Assembly (NCBI GenBank): GCA_003508835.1
Contig: PUFA01000027.1
Coordinates: 8,122,001-8,186,000 of the forward strand
DNA: 64,000 nt
Origin: Eonycteris spelaea
Taxonomy: Eukaryota > Chordata > Mammalia > Chiroptera > Pteropodidae
Direction: 5' to 3'
Shown here: piece by piece, positions 1 to 13,024 of the stretch
How positions within the stretch are numbered: position 1 is the stretch's first letter
Layout of the letters: each line of letters opens with the position of its first letter
The notes under the pieces: generated by a model
The model's database searches: none
Seen by the model: the letters and a program-made list of their open reading frames with translations, nothing else
What the model was told of the DNA's origin: nothing
Program-made: the position numbers and the translations under genes

Positions 1-3000
1 TTTACTCAATCACAATGAAAAAATTAGAATTTTCTTTCCCCAAATTTGCTTCTCTTCTGTTATCTTAGATACACATCTGTCGTATTCAGCTAGCTCATAG
101 CAATAATTTATATTTTACATCTTTTACTTTCAAAGTATTGTATCCTTAATTTCCTGTTGGTTTAAACTGCCCCATAGAATAATGAAATTTGAATTTTAGT
201 GATATCGTAAGGAGATAATGAAGTCCTTAATTAAAAAGTCTCTGAGAAACAGCTCTTCTCAATTCCCTCATTCTCTGATTTTCTGAGATACAAATTAAAA
301 TATGCACATAGGAAGGCCTTCAAAGTAGAATTATAATAAACATTATGATATCAGCTGGGGTTGGGGGAGTTGAGAAGAGTGGCTTGTAAGCAGGACATTA
401 ATCCAATATATTAATCAATGGTTCATTAAATCCTGTTCTTTATCTGCCCTAGATAAGATGTCGCTCAAGCAAGGGCAGCTCAACTGCTTCAGGATCTCTT
501 TCGCCTCCTATAACCATATAATGACAACAAGACAGATTATAAGTAAACTTTTGAGTCAGCTTTTTACAGAAAGCCAACAAATATTTTGAGCTTTTTCATC
601 ACAGAAATAAGCTATTCTGATTGATTAATTTGGACCAATAAAAGATTTAGTCTTTAGAGCCAATTCTTTTCAAAACTTCAATACCAAAACAAGAGTAGTG
701 GAAAAAATGCAATAAAAAATATTTTCAGCTGATACAAGGAAAACAAACTTCAGTCTTCTTTGTGATTTATAAAATACTGATACACTAGAAAATAGTAGCA
801 ATTCGTTGTGCTTCTTTTAAAAATTCAGACATTTGTATAGTTATAAACAATGACAAATAAGCTAATCTCTGTGCATGGAAAACACCTGGTCATAATATCG
901 ATATTTAAAGTTTGTCCTAATTTATGGAGCAATTAATGAACATCATCTTAGAATCAGGCAACTCTAACCACATTGTTCAAAGCAAAAACAAAGCAAACAG
1001 GAAACCACTGGGGGTGTACTAATTTTCAAAGTTCATGTGGACATTTAGAAGAATATATATTGATTGAAAGATGACTAAACTTGAAATTTGCTTATGGAAT
1101 CATAAATATTTAATATTTCTTAGTAGATACTGTTATTTCTTTTTAAAAAGAAATAATTTTTAGTAAAGCTTTCAGAAAGTATTTAATTTGAAACCATCTC
1201 TCCCTTTGACCATTGCCGTTCCCAGATCTCTAAACAAACCTATGAATTGTTAATTTCAAGACTGTCTCACTCTCCATTAACTTTTCCCAGATCTGAGAAG
1301 GCGCTCTTTGCTAAATTTTTTTTTTTTCAAAATGGGATTCAATAAGTGTAAATGCAAAACAGTTCATATATGACAGGAAAATCACAAATGCAAATATGAA
1401 CCAGCTAAATTGCAGATGAACACCTTTAGAATAGTTCTTAGAAAGGTCAGGCTTTCTCTTCAATTAATTGATTTGCTAAAGGAGGGCAAATGAGAGCTGG
1501 AAATCCAGGATTTCAGAATGAAATGAGTTCTGAATATATACAAATTTCATAGCAGAATCATAACCCATAGGCCATGCTGCCAGTAGCACCTGTATGAATG
1601 TGACAAATGCAAGGTTGTTTAAGACTAACTCAACAAAAGTATTTTAAAGCTCTTGGACACTTGATGGGAATATATTCCAGCTTATATATTGCTTTTATCT
1701 AACAAATGAGATTCAAAATAACTGCTTATCAAATATTCTATATGATTTTACATTTTCTTAATGTTTTATATATCCACAGAATATGCACATCTGAGGTAGC
1801 TTTTATAAATATGCAATTTTATAAAGAGAAGTGCTTTTTATTAAATGTAATGGTCAGAGAAATTAATCTAGATTATAATCAATTAAAACATTTTTTTGGC
1901 TATCATGAGTTTCCATATATTGGTTCATTGTTTATTACCCTAGTTTACCATGGAAAATTGAGAGAAAGGACCGTAGCAAAGGAATAATGGAGAATAAAGA
2001 AGATAACCTGAGTATGTCTCCCCAAATACTGGTTATAGTGGTGAAAATATTTGAAATATAAAAAGGTCTATATTGCTGCACTAGAACAGGATATATTTTG
2101 GATATATTCATACATCCTTTGCAAGACCATAGGCAAAAAACAATGAGCATCTATCATAATAGAAAAAAAAAATGATTGTCAGTATACCTCTTAATATTTT
2201 TAGTCTAATGTTACACAATTAAATTTATCATGTAAATATAATTTTGCTGGTTATGTATATGCCAAATTATTGTCTATTATTTGTTCAAGCATCTTTAATT
2301 CAATAAGCTCATTCAGAGAAACACAATCATGACAAAATATTAATTAAAACAGAATTTTTGGAAAATAAACACTGTGACTAATTGAATTTTATTTTAAGAA
2401 TCAGATTCTGTAGAGGTCTACAGTATTTGAGAACTCAGTTATCAGATCCTTTAAATGTCATTGTTCAATATATATAACCCAGGCTCAGAAAGATAACTTG
2501 GGACACTAAACTGTAAACTGTACAAATCTCATCTTATTTCCCCTCACTCAGAGTCACGACACTGGTTTATGTTGTTTAGAATTTAGACAAAGCTTCTTCA
2601 CCAGTACCTAGAATGGAAATAGTCTCCTAGAGGCCATGGAGCAAAGTTCACTTACTAGGCGACGTAAGGAGATGACAATTCCAGAAGCCAAAGGCAAAAT
2701 TGATGTGCAGGTCAAACAACTAGTATTTTAGAAGAGATGCAGATGGGATAAATCTCGCTGCATTTAGATACCTGTGGTGCGCAGAAGATGAGTGGGAGGA
2801 TGATGAAGCTGGCACGGGAATGCCACACAGGTAGCACTGACATTGGCTTTCAAGGCCTAGTGATTATGCGTGACCCTGGAGGCTTTAAAAACTATGAATG
2901 GTGTGGACAGTGGATGGTAAATCTAGTTCTTTGCTTTTTCTATTTTCAATACTTTTACAATCTTATTTCTTATTCAAAATACTGTAACTGTCTATTGAAA

Positions 3001-3084
3001 ATATTTCTAAGTAGAATCACTACTTACTTGCTGGAGTACACACAGTATGAAGATAGACATTTAATAGTAATAAGAGTAGTAAAC
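1..3084. other. AT-rich intergenic DNA, no gene seen
   Basis: No convincing coding sequence, RNA gene or young repeat was recognised here. Open frames are short, lack family resemblance and sit in AT-rich sequence. Some AT-rich tracts may be very old transposon remains that cannot be identified by eye. Confidence 0.6.
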
Positions 3085-3212
3085 ATTTGTTTAGTGCTTA
3101 GTGGGACCTAACCATTGAGCTAAGCGCTTTGAGCACCATATCTAATTTATGAAGTAGTGATTTATTTACATTTACCTGTGATGTAACTAAAGTTCAGCAA
3201 GGTTATGTGAAC
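3085..3212 (-). repeat. MIR-like SINE fragment
   Basis: The stretch carries the antisense MIR signature: a segment like 'gagctaagcgcttt', then a degraded 'catctaattta' block and an 'aactaaagttcagcaaggtta' block that matches the gradient of the MIR core. It is an old tRNA-derived SINE fossil with no expected function. It is heavily diverged, so the ends are approximate. Confidence 0.55.
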
Positions 3213-4049
3213 ATTCCTCTGTAATAAAAGAAACTCGTTTTAACACATAGGTAATTATGACCTCTGCTGGTGGTTAGAAGTTTCTTTACCACCCACCTTT
3301 TGAAGCGATGCCTTTCAGCATGAGCATTCGATGATGTAAACATGTGGATTAATTATGCACTGCTTTTATCACTGCGATATGCTGACCCTTGGATCAGAAT
3401 TCCAGCAAGAAGGCTTTGGAAATATGAGATCATTTATGGGAATAAAGGTTATACAAAATTAGTTCCCAGGAAATGACATTCAAGTCTAAATAAATTGACT
3501 TCAATGGGGCTTCGGGGTGGGAGGGGGTAATAAAGAAGGAAGGGAAGATTTTTTAAAGTATCTTGGAATTATTATCAGGAAAGAAGTGTACTGAGGAAAG
3601 AGCCACATCTGAGGTTGGATATTTGTGACAACAATAGAACATAGTTGTCTGCCCCAAGGATGTGACTTTTGCCATTAGAAAAAAAAATTACAAAAAAGAA
3701 ATAGTAGTACTTAATACAGATTTATAATCAAATTTTTGGCAAAACTGAATAAGAGAGTGAACTGAATAATGCCAATGAGGCAAGTTTTCTTAGGATGTAA
3801 TTGGACGACCTAACCATCACTCAACTCTTCGGATTTGCATTCCCACAGTTTCATTTGAAGGGCACCAGATTAGAAAAGTAGTCCCTCTGATTTTCTTACT
3901 TCGGGGAAAAATTTAGCAGAAGACTCTATTTATGATCCAGGACTTTGCAGAAGATCAGATTCCTCAGTATATGGTCCTATCTGCACAATCACCTGGAGGA
4001 GGTATTTAACACCACCCACAAGGAAATTCTAAGCTTTGTGGTAGGAAAC
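3213..4049. other. Intergenic stretch before the taste-receptor relic
   Basis: No gene or clear repeat was recognised. A near match to a CTCF core lies around 3260-3275 on the minus strand. The upstream sequence of the taste-receptor relic shows no distinct promoter to the eye, as is usual for single-exon TAS2R genes. Confidence 0.5.
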
Positions 4050-4964
4050 ATGATCTCCTCTTTATCAGCTATTCCTCATGCAATCATCATGTCAGCAGAA
4101 TTTATTACATGGATTACAGTAAATGGATTTCTTATAATCATCAACTGTAACGAATTGATCAAAAACAGAAGGCTAATGCCAATACAACTCCCTTTAATGT
4201 GTATCGGGATATCTAGATTTGGTCTGCTGGTGATATTAATGGTACATAGCTTTTTTTTCTCTGTGTTTTTTTCCAGTCTTTTATCTGACAAAAATTTATG
4301 ATGCAGTGATGATATTCCTCTGGATTTTTTTTTTTTTTTTAGCTCCATCAGTATCTGGTTTGCCATCTGCCTTTTTGTATTTTACTGTCTCAAGATTTCA
4401 GGCTTCACCCAGTTCTATTTTGTGTGGCTGAAATTCAGGATCTCAGCGTTAATGCCTTGGCTGCCTCTGGGAAGGCTGCTGGCCTCGTGAGCACTGCAGC
4501 TCTGTGTCTCTACGTAGATTACTCTAAAAACGAAGAGGACAATGTCCTCAGAAATGCCATGCTAACGACTAAAATCCAGGTAAGGCCCATTAACGAAGTG
4601 CTTCTTGTCAGCTTGACACTCACATTTCCCCTAGGCATGTTTGCAATGTGCACTTTTGTGTTACTCCTTTCCCTCTAGAATCACGTTTTGAATGCAAAAC
4701 GGATTTGGTTTTAGAAATGCCAGCACAGATGTCCATATAAATGCCTTAAGAACAATGGTAGCATTCTTTTTCTTCTTTATTTCTTATTTTGCCACCTTCA
4801 TAACAAATACGATATTCACTATTCCTGACAGACGTCGGTGCTTCTTTGTGGTGAAGGACATGATGGCAGCACATCCTTCTGGCCATTCTGTTATAATAAC
4901 CTTGAGTAGTTCTAAATTCAGACAACCATTCAGGAAACTTCTCTGCCTCAAAAAGAATCAATAA
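4050..4964 (+). pseudogene. TAS2R2: Bitter taste receptor pseudogene, TAS2R2-like
   Basis: This is a relic of a single-exon class-T G-protein-coupled receptor that would sense bitter compounds at the taste-cell membrane. The ATG at 4050 opens with MISSLSAIPHAIIMSAEF, and pieces in three frames together cover all seven helices. Visible family hallmarks are the TM2 stretch ending in GISRFGLLV, the TM3 block IWFAICLFVFYCLKISGF (TAS2Rs have WFATCLSVFYCLK), a KFRIS loop, and the TM7 motif HSVIITLSSSKFRQ. The protein ends LLCLKKNQ with stop 4962-4964. Lesions are: an extra base in the T-rich tract at 4251-4272; a 16-T run at 4325-4340 that shifts frame again; a one-base loss that makes TGA at 4488-4490; a TAG at 4676-4678; and a shift near 4690. 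In human the copy is also a pseudogene (TAS2R2P), near SCIN as I recall. Being a TAS2R relic is secure; the TAS2R2 assignment rests on sequence recall and synteny. Confidence 0.85.
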
Positions 4965-6039
4965 AATACTTTTCTTTTCTTCACATGGAGTTTTGTTTAT
5001 ATGTATTTTGTGTGCTCTCTATCTGACAATGTCCTGCCCATCTTCCACCCCAGGACATGCGACACACTCATTTTTATGTTGAATGACTAGGCTATTTTGT
5101 TTCCTAGGGCTTGCGTACTTAAAAATATTATGATAGTAGCACATTTATATTGCTAGCACTTTCATTGGAGTGGCAGTTGTGTTAGAAATCATAATAAAAT
5201 ATAAAGACTTAATTTGGCTGACCAATGTAGTTTTATTATGCCTCCCCAGCTAACAGAATTTTCTGGTTTAGGGATGAGGAAAATCACATTGATTTAATCT
5301 AAGACTTGGAACAATAAAATGATATGGCTATTTGGTCACACATAACTATTTTTCAGTCAGTATAATTATTATTAAAATGCAAATTATACGTTGAAAGAGT
5401 ACGTCAAAGCAATGTGCCCAGATATACAGGATAGAGTCTTATTTTGCTTTTCATTTGTTACAAGTTTAGCTTGGTGAATGTTAAAGTGCAAATAGAGCTG
5501 TATATATGCATATACACACAATCCATTTTTTATGAGATGAAGACATATTTTTCAACCCCATGCAGTGTTAAACTCACGCCCAAAGAGAATTGAGGGAGGT
5601 TACTGACAAAGAAGACCCAGCAGGAAAACATTTAACTGTTGTCTTAACCTCTTAACTGGTGTCTGAATTTTCTCCAACTGGGAATCTTGTCTGGAGTGTG
5701 ACAGCAGCAAATGACTTACAGATTTAAGGAAAAACTTTGACATTTGTTGCTATATTTTAATGGTTTCTCCTGTTTAAGGATCTTGAATAGTCTTGCTTTG
5801 GGGAAGAAAAATTTTTTTTGCAGTATCTCACATCTCAGGATATGTATTTGAATCTGTGAAATTCCCATTGGCTCTTAAGCAAAACAAAAAGATGTGTAGT
5901 TATTTTAATTGTAAATAAATTATAATTAAAGTGGATTAGAAATTGCCAGAATGAAAAAAGAAACTAGATGTGTCTGTGTTCATGTAGGTGTGATTTTTTT
6001 TTACTTTATAAAATATTTTCACACACATGTATGTATGTA
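4965..6039. other. Intergenic DNA, nothing recognised
   Basis: AT-rich sequence follows the taste-receptor relic. No coding region, RNA gene or clear transposon was recognised. A short alternating purine-pyrimidine patch lies near 5500-5520. Confidence 0.5.
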
Positions 6040-6203
6040 TCCCATTGTCAGAACACTTCATAAAGCAGGAAGTAGAATTATCTCAGCTTTACAGTTGAAA
6101 AAGTCAGATTTGGAAAGATCATTATCCTTGGCTAACGTCACTTAGCTACACTCTGGTATAATTGGAACTCGAATCTGGGTCTTCTGTCTCTAAAGCCAGT
6201 ATC
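6040..6203 (-). repeat. MIR SINE fragment
   Basis: Antisense MIR: a 'ttatctcagctttacagttgaa' type block, a degraded 'cttggctaacgtcacttagct' block, and 'aactcgaatctgggtcttctg' followed by 'taaagccagtatct'. These match the antisense MIR order of Pol III-derived body and tRNA-like head. It is an old fossil with approximate ends. Confidence 0.75.
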
Positions 6204-7525
6204 TTCTCTGTTTGTTTGTTTGTTTCCATTATTCTTTACAGCAACTTCAGATTCTAAAAGTCGTGACAAAAATGACGTTCAACTTATGACCTATGACATC
6301 CTGTGACCTTTTTCCTCTACGTTCCTAGAAAATTGGTTAAGAAATAATTAAGAAATTATTCTATTATTTGATTAAATTATTTATTTTCTTTATTCCATAT
6401 TTGGTTTACTAGTTAATACTCTAACTAGTCTAAGCAATCTAACATAGGTACCCCAATTTATATTTTATTATCATTGATCATATGGTAGAGAAACTGCGAT
6501 GTTAGTCTCACTTGTTATAAATCAGGTGGAACAAAACTCTCTGCTGGGGAGAACTGGTATTTGCTATTTTACATCCTAAATTCTGGATAATTGTATAACG
6601 GAAACGTCTTAGATTATAGTACAGACCTATAAGCTTTGGAATAATCCTGGGGGAGTCCCAGGAGTCCTGATATCCAGGGCCAAGCTAAAAGTCCTACCTA
6701 TGCTGGTGCCTGCATGATACAGGTAGTCATGGTAGACTTTTTTACTAAGGTCTGATCTCATTGGACTATTTATATCCTCCACTGTATTTATTTATTATTT
6801 TAAATTTAAAAAATAATTTTAATAATTGTTTTTAAATTATAAAATAATATGTAATCAATTTCAAAAAAATTGGAAAAAATGCACAAATATAAGAAGTAAG
6901 CCTGATATAATCTGAGGCAAAATTTTCACATGCATCTTTTCAGTATTTAAAGTACTGTATATGCATATGTAAGTATATATGTGTGTGGATGTAATTTATT
7001 ACATTATGGAGATAATATTTACTTTATACTAACTTTTGTATTTAAATTACATGTTAGAAATTTTGCATTTTTAACAGATTTATATTTCATTTTATAGATA
7101 TAAATTTGTTCTTATCTCTGTATTATTAACTCGTATCTCCATTAACAAAGAGAATTATAGAATTGAAAATAATATTTATATTATTGAAGAAAAAGAGGAA
7201 TTTACCCAATAAAACAAAATAAAACAAAAAAATAAAATAAAAATTTATAATTAAAAAAAGAGAATATTTTATTATTATTACTATTTATACATGAGTAATA
7301 AGATTAGCCCTAATGGCTTGGAAGATTTTGGCATGGGAATCCTTGGAATGGTCCTGTTGGCACAGGAACTTTAGTAATGATGCTAGATGCTATGCGCTGG
7401 GAATAACATGGAATGAGGCTGTGGTATGGCAGGCGTTCTAAGAGTTTTCAAGTCTGTATAAAAAGCATTAATGCTTTAAGGAACTTCAATAATCAGATAA
7501 TTAATTTTATATTCCAGAATTGCTT
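6204..7525. other. AT-rich intergenic DNA with A-rich patch
   Basis: No gene was recognised. Very AT-rich tracts occur at about 6790-6860 and 7195-7290; the latter has 'aaaataaaat' steps like a decayed retroposon tail, but no SINE or L1 body could be read beside it. Confidence 0.5.
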
Positions 7526-7640
7526 TACTTTTTCGTTTATATTACCTTATTGATCTTCACAACCTGTAGAGGATCTTATTATTTATATTAAAGGAGAGGA
7601 AATTCTAAACCTGGAGAGGCAAAAGAATGGGTTATTTGTC
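7526..7640 (-). repeat. MIR-like fragment
   Basis: Antisense MIR core resemblance: 'ttgatcttcacaacctgtag', then 'aaaggagaggaaattctaaacctggagaggc'. It is short and strongly diverged. Confidence 0.5.
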
Positions 7641-7714
7641 TAGACCTTAATCTCACATTCTAAATCTAAATTGATTATTATTTTTTAAAATGTAATTATG
7701 CATCGAAATTACCT

Positions 7715-7862
7715 GGGAAATATTTTTAAGTTGTAGATTCCCAGGCTTATCCTACACATGATAAACATAGGCTCTGGGGATAGAACTCAAGAATCTATAT
7801 CATAAACCTCGAAAGGCAATTCTGACACAATTTGTTTATGAACCAGAGTTTGTGGCCCACCA
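7715..7862 (+). repeat. MER5-type hAT-Charlie DNA transposon fragment
   Basis: The order 'aattacctgggaaatattttt', 'gattcccaggcttatcc', 'aactcaagaatctatat' and a closing 'gaaccagagtttgtggcc' follows MER5-family elements, which are short non-autonomous hAT-Charlie transposons. It is diverged, and the terminal repeats are not cleanly readable. The strand is assigned from the order of blocks. Confidence 0.5.
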
Positions 7863-8865
7863 CGTTATAACATATTAATGCAGCTAATTCAAACCTAAAA
7901 AATATAATCATGTCAATATAAAGTCTTTCGTAGGAAAAAAATTTTTAAAGACATTTAAATTACATTCTTTTCCATTACAAAGCATTCAATTTATAACTCA
8001 TCTTTCTATTTAGACTCTCTGAAAGAGACTGATTCATATTTTTACCACCAATGTAATAGGAGACACATGGAATGATAAAGAAGACCTTGTCATGGAAATC
8101 CAAAAATAGAAACTGAGACTGACTGAGTCAAAGGCAGCTTTATAGAGATCAACAGCTATAATTTTTGGAACCCTTTCTGGTGCTCATCCAATATTTCAAG
8201 TCCATCTCTCTGCATACCTAGTTTTCTCCTATCACTATAGACATTTGTTCTCTGACCTTTGTGTGTATTTTTTCTCTATTGTATTTTTCTCATCAGTGCT
8301 GTTGCTTATACACAATTCCTACCTCATTATAAATATAACTTACCTAGTCCTTGAGTCTACCTCATAACTTCTCTCTAGCTATCTGTTATATTTTAACTCA
8401 TGTTAGTATATGTAATTTGCTATATTTCTCTCAATTCAAGTTTTTCTAGAGTGAATCTAAATTACACATTTGTTATGACTATCAGGCCATGTGGTAGGAT
8501 CACTGACTACCCTTGGATCAGGGTCCAAGTCTGAACCAATCAAGTTCAAACTGGAAAGTGAATCCTCTAGTCTGCCTAGGGCTGTCCCTGTCCCTTCAAC
8601 TGGGCTGTGAGCAGGGAAGTTTCTCTGAAAGCATCTTGAGGTAGCAGGCACCATGATTATTGTGACTCTGTATGCTTTTGTAATGCCTTATTTTTTCAGG
8701 ACTCAGATAAAACAAGAGATACATGCAAATTCCATGAAGACTTTTTATGTCACTGTGAGCTTGAAATCCACAAATAGGAGTTTGGCCTATCATCCCATTA
8801 TGCTCTAGATAATTTGTATAAAGATAACTTATAATTTATAAAGATAAAATATTTAACTTTATAAG
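7863..8865. other. Intergenic DNA, possible unnamed old repeat at 8470-8690
   Basis: No gene was recognised. The stretch 8470-8690 is richer in GC than its surroundings and has 'gaaccaatcaagttcaaact' and 'ggtagcaggcaccatg' phrases reminiscent of old mammalian interspersed repeats, but I could not name a family. Confidence 0.4.

Positions 8866-8867
<2 letters not shown>

Positions 8868-8902
<35 letters not shown>
8868..8902. repeat. (TG)n microsatellite
   Basis: About 17 uninterrupted TG units end in 'tttgtgtat'. Uninterrupted dinucleotide repeats of this length are usually length-polymorphic. Confidence 0.95.
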
Positions 8903-8905
<3 letters not shown>

Positions 8906-11900
8906 TGTATAGAATTCACTTAATAAATAAATACTGAGAATCACTTAGGTAGGCACACTGAGAGGTCCACATACGTTTATAGTTCTTGGACACAACACAC
9001 CTGATTCATACCTGAAAATGTGTTTGAGGACATTTATATTTATTCTATTTTTTCTGGCATTTTCCTCAGTAGATACAGCTCTCTCTTACTCATCTCAATA
9101 CTGACAACTTATATTTAATTGGTCAGTAAAGAGTTTTAGTTTTAGTCATTGGAGTTATTAGAGAGAATGCATTTCCAATTTAAACCTGAAATCTTATACT
9201 TCTGTGTGACCCTACTTAAATAATAAATCTTTTGAAAATTAATAGCTTTCTATCTATGGACACACATATCTATCCAAACTTCTAAAAAATATAAGAATTA
9301 CACAATCTTATTGCTTAATAACTTCTTTCATTTTATAAAGCAAGCTTCCTGGATTTTACTGCAGGGATAGATAGGGAAATTACCAATAAGTTTCACATAA
9401 GTAATTTCAAGATGAAAAGAGGTAATACAAATTTCTCATGATCGAATTTATGAACAGGACACTCACACTGCTAATGACACCAAATTTTGATATGTTGCTA
9501 TCAGAAGAAGGTACTCTGATAATAGCATGGATTGGCTTTGTATTAGGTATATGATCCCTGATTCCGTGGAGTAAAGAGGTCAATTTCAATAAGGTGTGCA
9601 CTCTGGAAAATTCTGCATGTTCGACTTAAATGGGATGACTCAGCATGAGAGCCAGTAAGGTGTGGGGTAAGAAAAAAGACAGTAGGAAAGAAAGGTATAT
9701 CACATAAAATTTGCAATTTTTGTCTGTGGTTCTATTCTATGTCATGGATTCTTTAGTACAGAGGCTCGCTTACACATGAAAAATGATACCCAGATTCTCT
9801 GCTTCGAGTTGAGGGGAATGAATCATTATGGAATTCTTATGACACTATATATGACACTGTATATGAGCCTGTGCTAGATATGAAAGACAAATAAAAGAAA
9901 ATATTTAAATGTTATATCTCAGGAAACAATACAAAGGTGATAAAGACAATGGAAATGGCACTCCATGGAAAATTATGAATTAGAGAGGATAGGCTTCACG
10001 GACCCAGTTTTCTATGTTATGCATCTGATCTTTCAAATTTAAGTTTGCCTTTTCTGAGATGCTTAATTGTTACAATATGTTTTACTAATTATTTTAAAAA
10101 TAGATGAGTCTATGCTTATGTCCATTTAAAAAAATCTTACTTCCCCATATGGTCTACTATAAGTTTTTCAACACCTAGTTTCAAAACAGTATACTAAAAT
10201 AGCCATTTTTTTCTTTAAATCATCTTAAAATCGTTAATAGATTTTGTTTTTACTTTTCAAATATATACTAAGTTTTATAAGAATTTCTGTAGTTCTACCA
10301 CTATTCCCAAGTGCAATGTAATATTAAAGTTTCTCTCATTTTCATCATAAAAATCACGTAAAGAAAAAGCAATTATGTGCTACCAGATATTACAACCTTG
10401 TCATTTCAACAAGTTTTCAGAACGTACCACCTCATTTCCCACTGCCAGTCTTATCATTGTTCTGAAATGTAATTCATATGGTTTTATGGAGCTGAATTCA
10501 TGTAAAAATAACTGTTGTTTTATTATCTCTTCATTTATCTCAAGCTTCAATTCATTTGTAATGATCTTTGTTATGTTCAGTTTGCAAATGGTTCCCTTTC
10601 ATAAAAAAAAAGGAGATAAAATAGAAATTAAGCTTTTTAGCTACATTATGGCATCTGTTATTCCTTCTGCTCAAGTAAAAAAAACTTTCTTGTTTTTTTT
10701 TTTTCTTATTCTGGGCATGATTTAAAACAGATTTTATTTTATTATTAATTTATAGAGTGTTACAAACTACAGTTACTGGTAATATGATAAGATTATTTCT
10801 ACAATGAATTTTAAGTTAATTTATTTGTATAAATATGTTATTCAAGTAGCTTTTACAAAAGTGTGCATATTCCTTATTACTTGAAAATATGAAATTCAGA
10901 GTGTTGAGGTTTTTATTTGCCACAATACATTACCTTCCCAAATTTGTGGAAACTGAGTATCAGATCCTTGCTTATCTCATAATACTCTGTCATGTGCAGT
11001 AAAATTTTATTATATACCCCAAATCATCTGAGAGTAGATTTTTGGATGGTTCTATGTAGAACTTATGTCATTTAACAAGAAATAACATTCCCCTATCATA
11101 AAATTCTGGAAAGGCATTAATGAGAGCATTAAAAAGAATTCTGATATTTTTATGTTATTCACTCATCAAAACCACCTTCCCTCCTCCTTTTTAAGAACTC
11201 CGCTATCGTCAAGGATCAGAATTGATCTCATTCGCTCTAAGAAATCTTCGGAGATGTTTTTAAACTTTAATTTCTGATGAAATTGTCAGAACTGATCACT
11301 TGGCATTTAGTACCTCATTTTGTGATGTTTTCTAATAGGTTTGTATGTTTTCTAACCGATTATTTGTAATTTTCTTAAAATCTGGGACTATGTTATATGT
11401 ATTTTGACATTCCAATCAGCTAAATAGTAGTGAATTCACCATAAATAGACACTTGAACATAGGCTTTGAGGAAAAAAATCACATGAATTCTATGGGGGTT
11501 GGGAGGGGGAGAGAATGAGATCAGAGAGCATAAAATTGGTTAATTTTATTTGCAAAATCGTAAGAAATTGAGTGAGCTCGACTCTGCTATCATTTTCCAT
11601 GAGGAAAAAAAAAAATACAATAAAATTGAACACTAGAAGAACCAATACAGGCAAATTTATCTTTGTGTCTCAGTTTATAAACTGGGATAACATTATAAGT
11701 AATGCACTGCCACCCAGTGGCAACTTTCCTTTTTAATAAAATAATAGTTAAAACAGTCAAAAGACCCCAGCCATTAGAGAACTTTTGTACCCCATTAGAA
11801 AAATATGAGGAAAAGGAAAGTTCGTTTTCAAGTCATAGAATATTTTACCAAATGATAGTAAATAACTAGCCCAATCAAACTGTAAATTAAAAAAAAAAGA

Positions 11901-12339
11901 ACAAAATTATTTATGACACTTATTAAAGAGCTGGAAATTTAAATTTTGCCTGGATACTGAATGTCAATGAATTGATGTTCATTTGTTTTAGATGTCACAG
12001 TGGTGCTGTGCTTATGGTTTAAAAATAAAAGTGTTTTTATCTTAGGATGAAAATTCTAAAATAATTACTGATAAAATGATATGCTGCATTAAAATAATAT
12101 GAAGAATGGAGGGAGGTAAGTTAGAGGTATATTTAAAGAATTTGGACTAAAAATTTATCATTTTTAAATGTAAAATGGAGATTTATTATGCAATTCTGAA
12201 TGAATATATACTATACTTAGATCTATAATTCAGCACATCAATATGACTCTTGCTAAGTAAAGAGAAAAGCAATAGGGATGATAATACAAAAAAAAAAGCT
12301 AGAAAAAAGAATACATTTATTATAATGGTAAAATATAAG
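8903..12339. other. Long unannotated AT-rich intergenic stretch
   Basis: About 3.4 kb in which I recognise no gene, RNA or datable transposon. The longest open frame, near 10375-10725, encodes a low-complexity S/F/K-rich peptide with no family resemblance. A CTCF-like near match lies at 11708-11720. Confidence 0.5.
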
Positions 12340-12548
12340 AAATTGTTTAAGAGCATGGCCTCTGGAATCAGATGATCCCTTTTCTCTTACTCTAATAATT
12401 TTGTACAAGTTATTAAACCTCTTTCCTTATTTATAGCATGGTATAGCAATACTACTTTATATGGTTATTTTAGGTAATGAAAGAGACACTTAAGTACAAA
12501 GTGCTTACAACAGGGTCTAAAATATCAAAGTACTCAGTGAGTATTAAC
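12340..12548 (+). repeat. MIR SINE
   Basis: Sense MIR: 'gagcatggcctctggaatcagatgatccc', then an 'acaagttattaaacctctttcctta' block and a 3' part with 'aagtgcttacaacagggtct' and 'actcagtgagtattaac'. Most of the element is present. It is an old fossil. Confidence 0.8.
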
Positions 12549-13024
12549 TCTTATGAGCTATTAGGATAAAAGGCAAAATACAGAAAGCCTCAGTCCATAA
12601 CCTTCTTCACTTATTCAGGACATCTAATCACTTCTATTCATGGTAAATAAAATGTTACCTTTTGGAGATGAGAGGAGGTCAATTAAATATCAAATGTCAT
12701 TAGTTTAGTTAAATATTTCCCTAGTTACAGGTAGAATTACGAGACTTGGGTGAAAAAAGTTCAAAGAAGTGAGGACATTTTATTTTAGTTGAATTAATTT
12801 TTTTCTATTTGAATTGGACACAGCTTGATATAAATGTACAACCACCAGATGTCAGTATAGTTACAAAATGAACCTTAACTGAAGACTTTCTTGAAACTAA
12901 CTTGGCCTTACATTGTATTTAAGGAGTAAAAAATCCTGTATTAGAGAGTTTCTTTTTGGGGGAATTAATATCTTCCTATTGGCTCGTGGCAAGACCTTGA
13001 GTCACTCACTAACTCACTAGGGAG

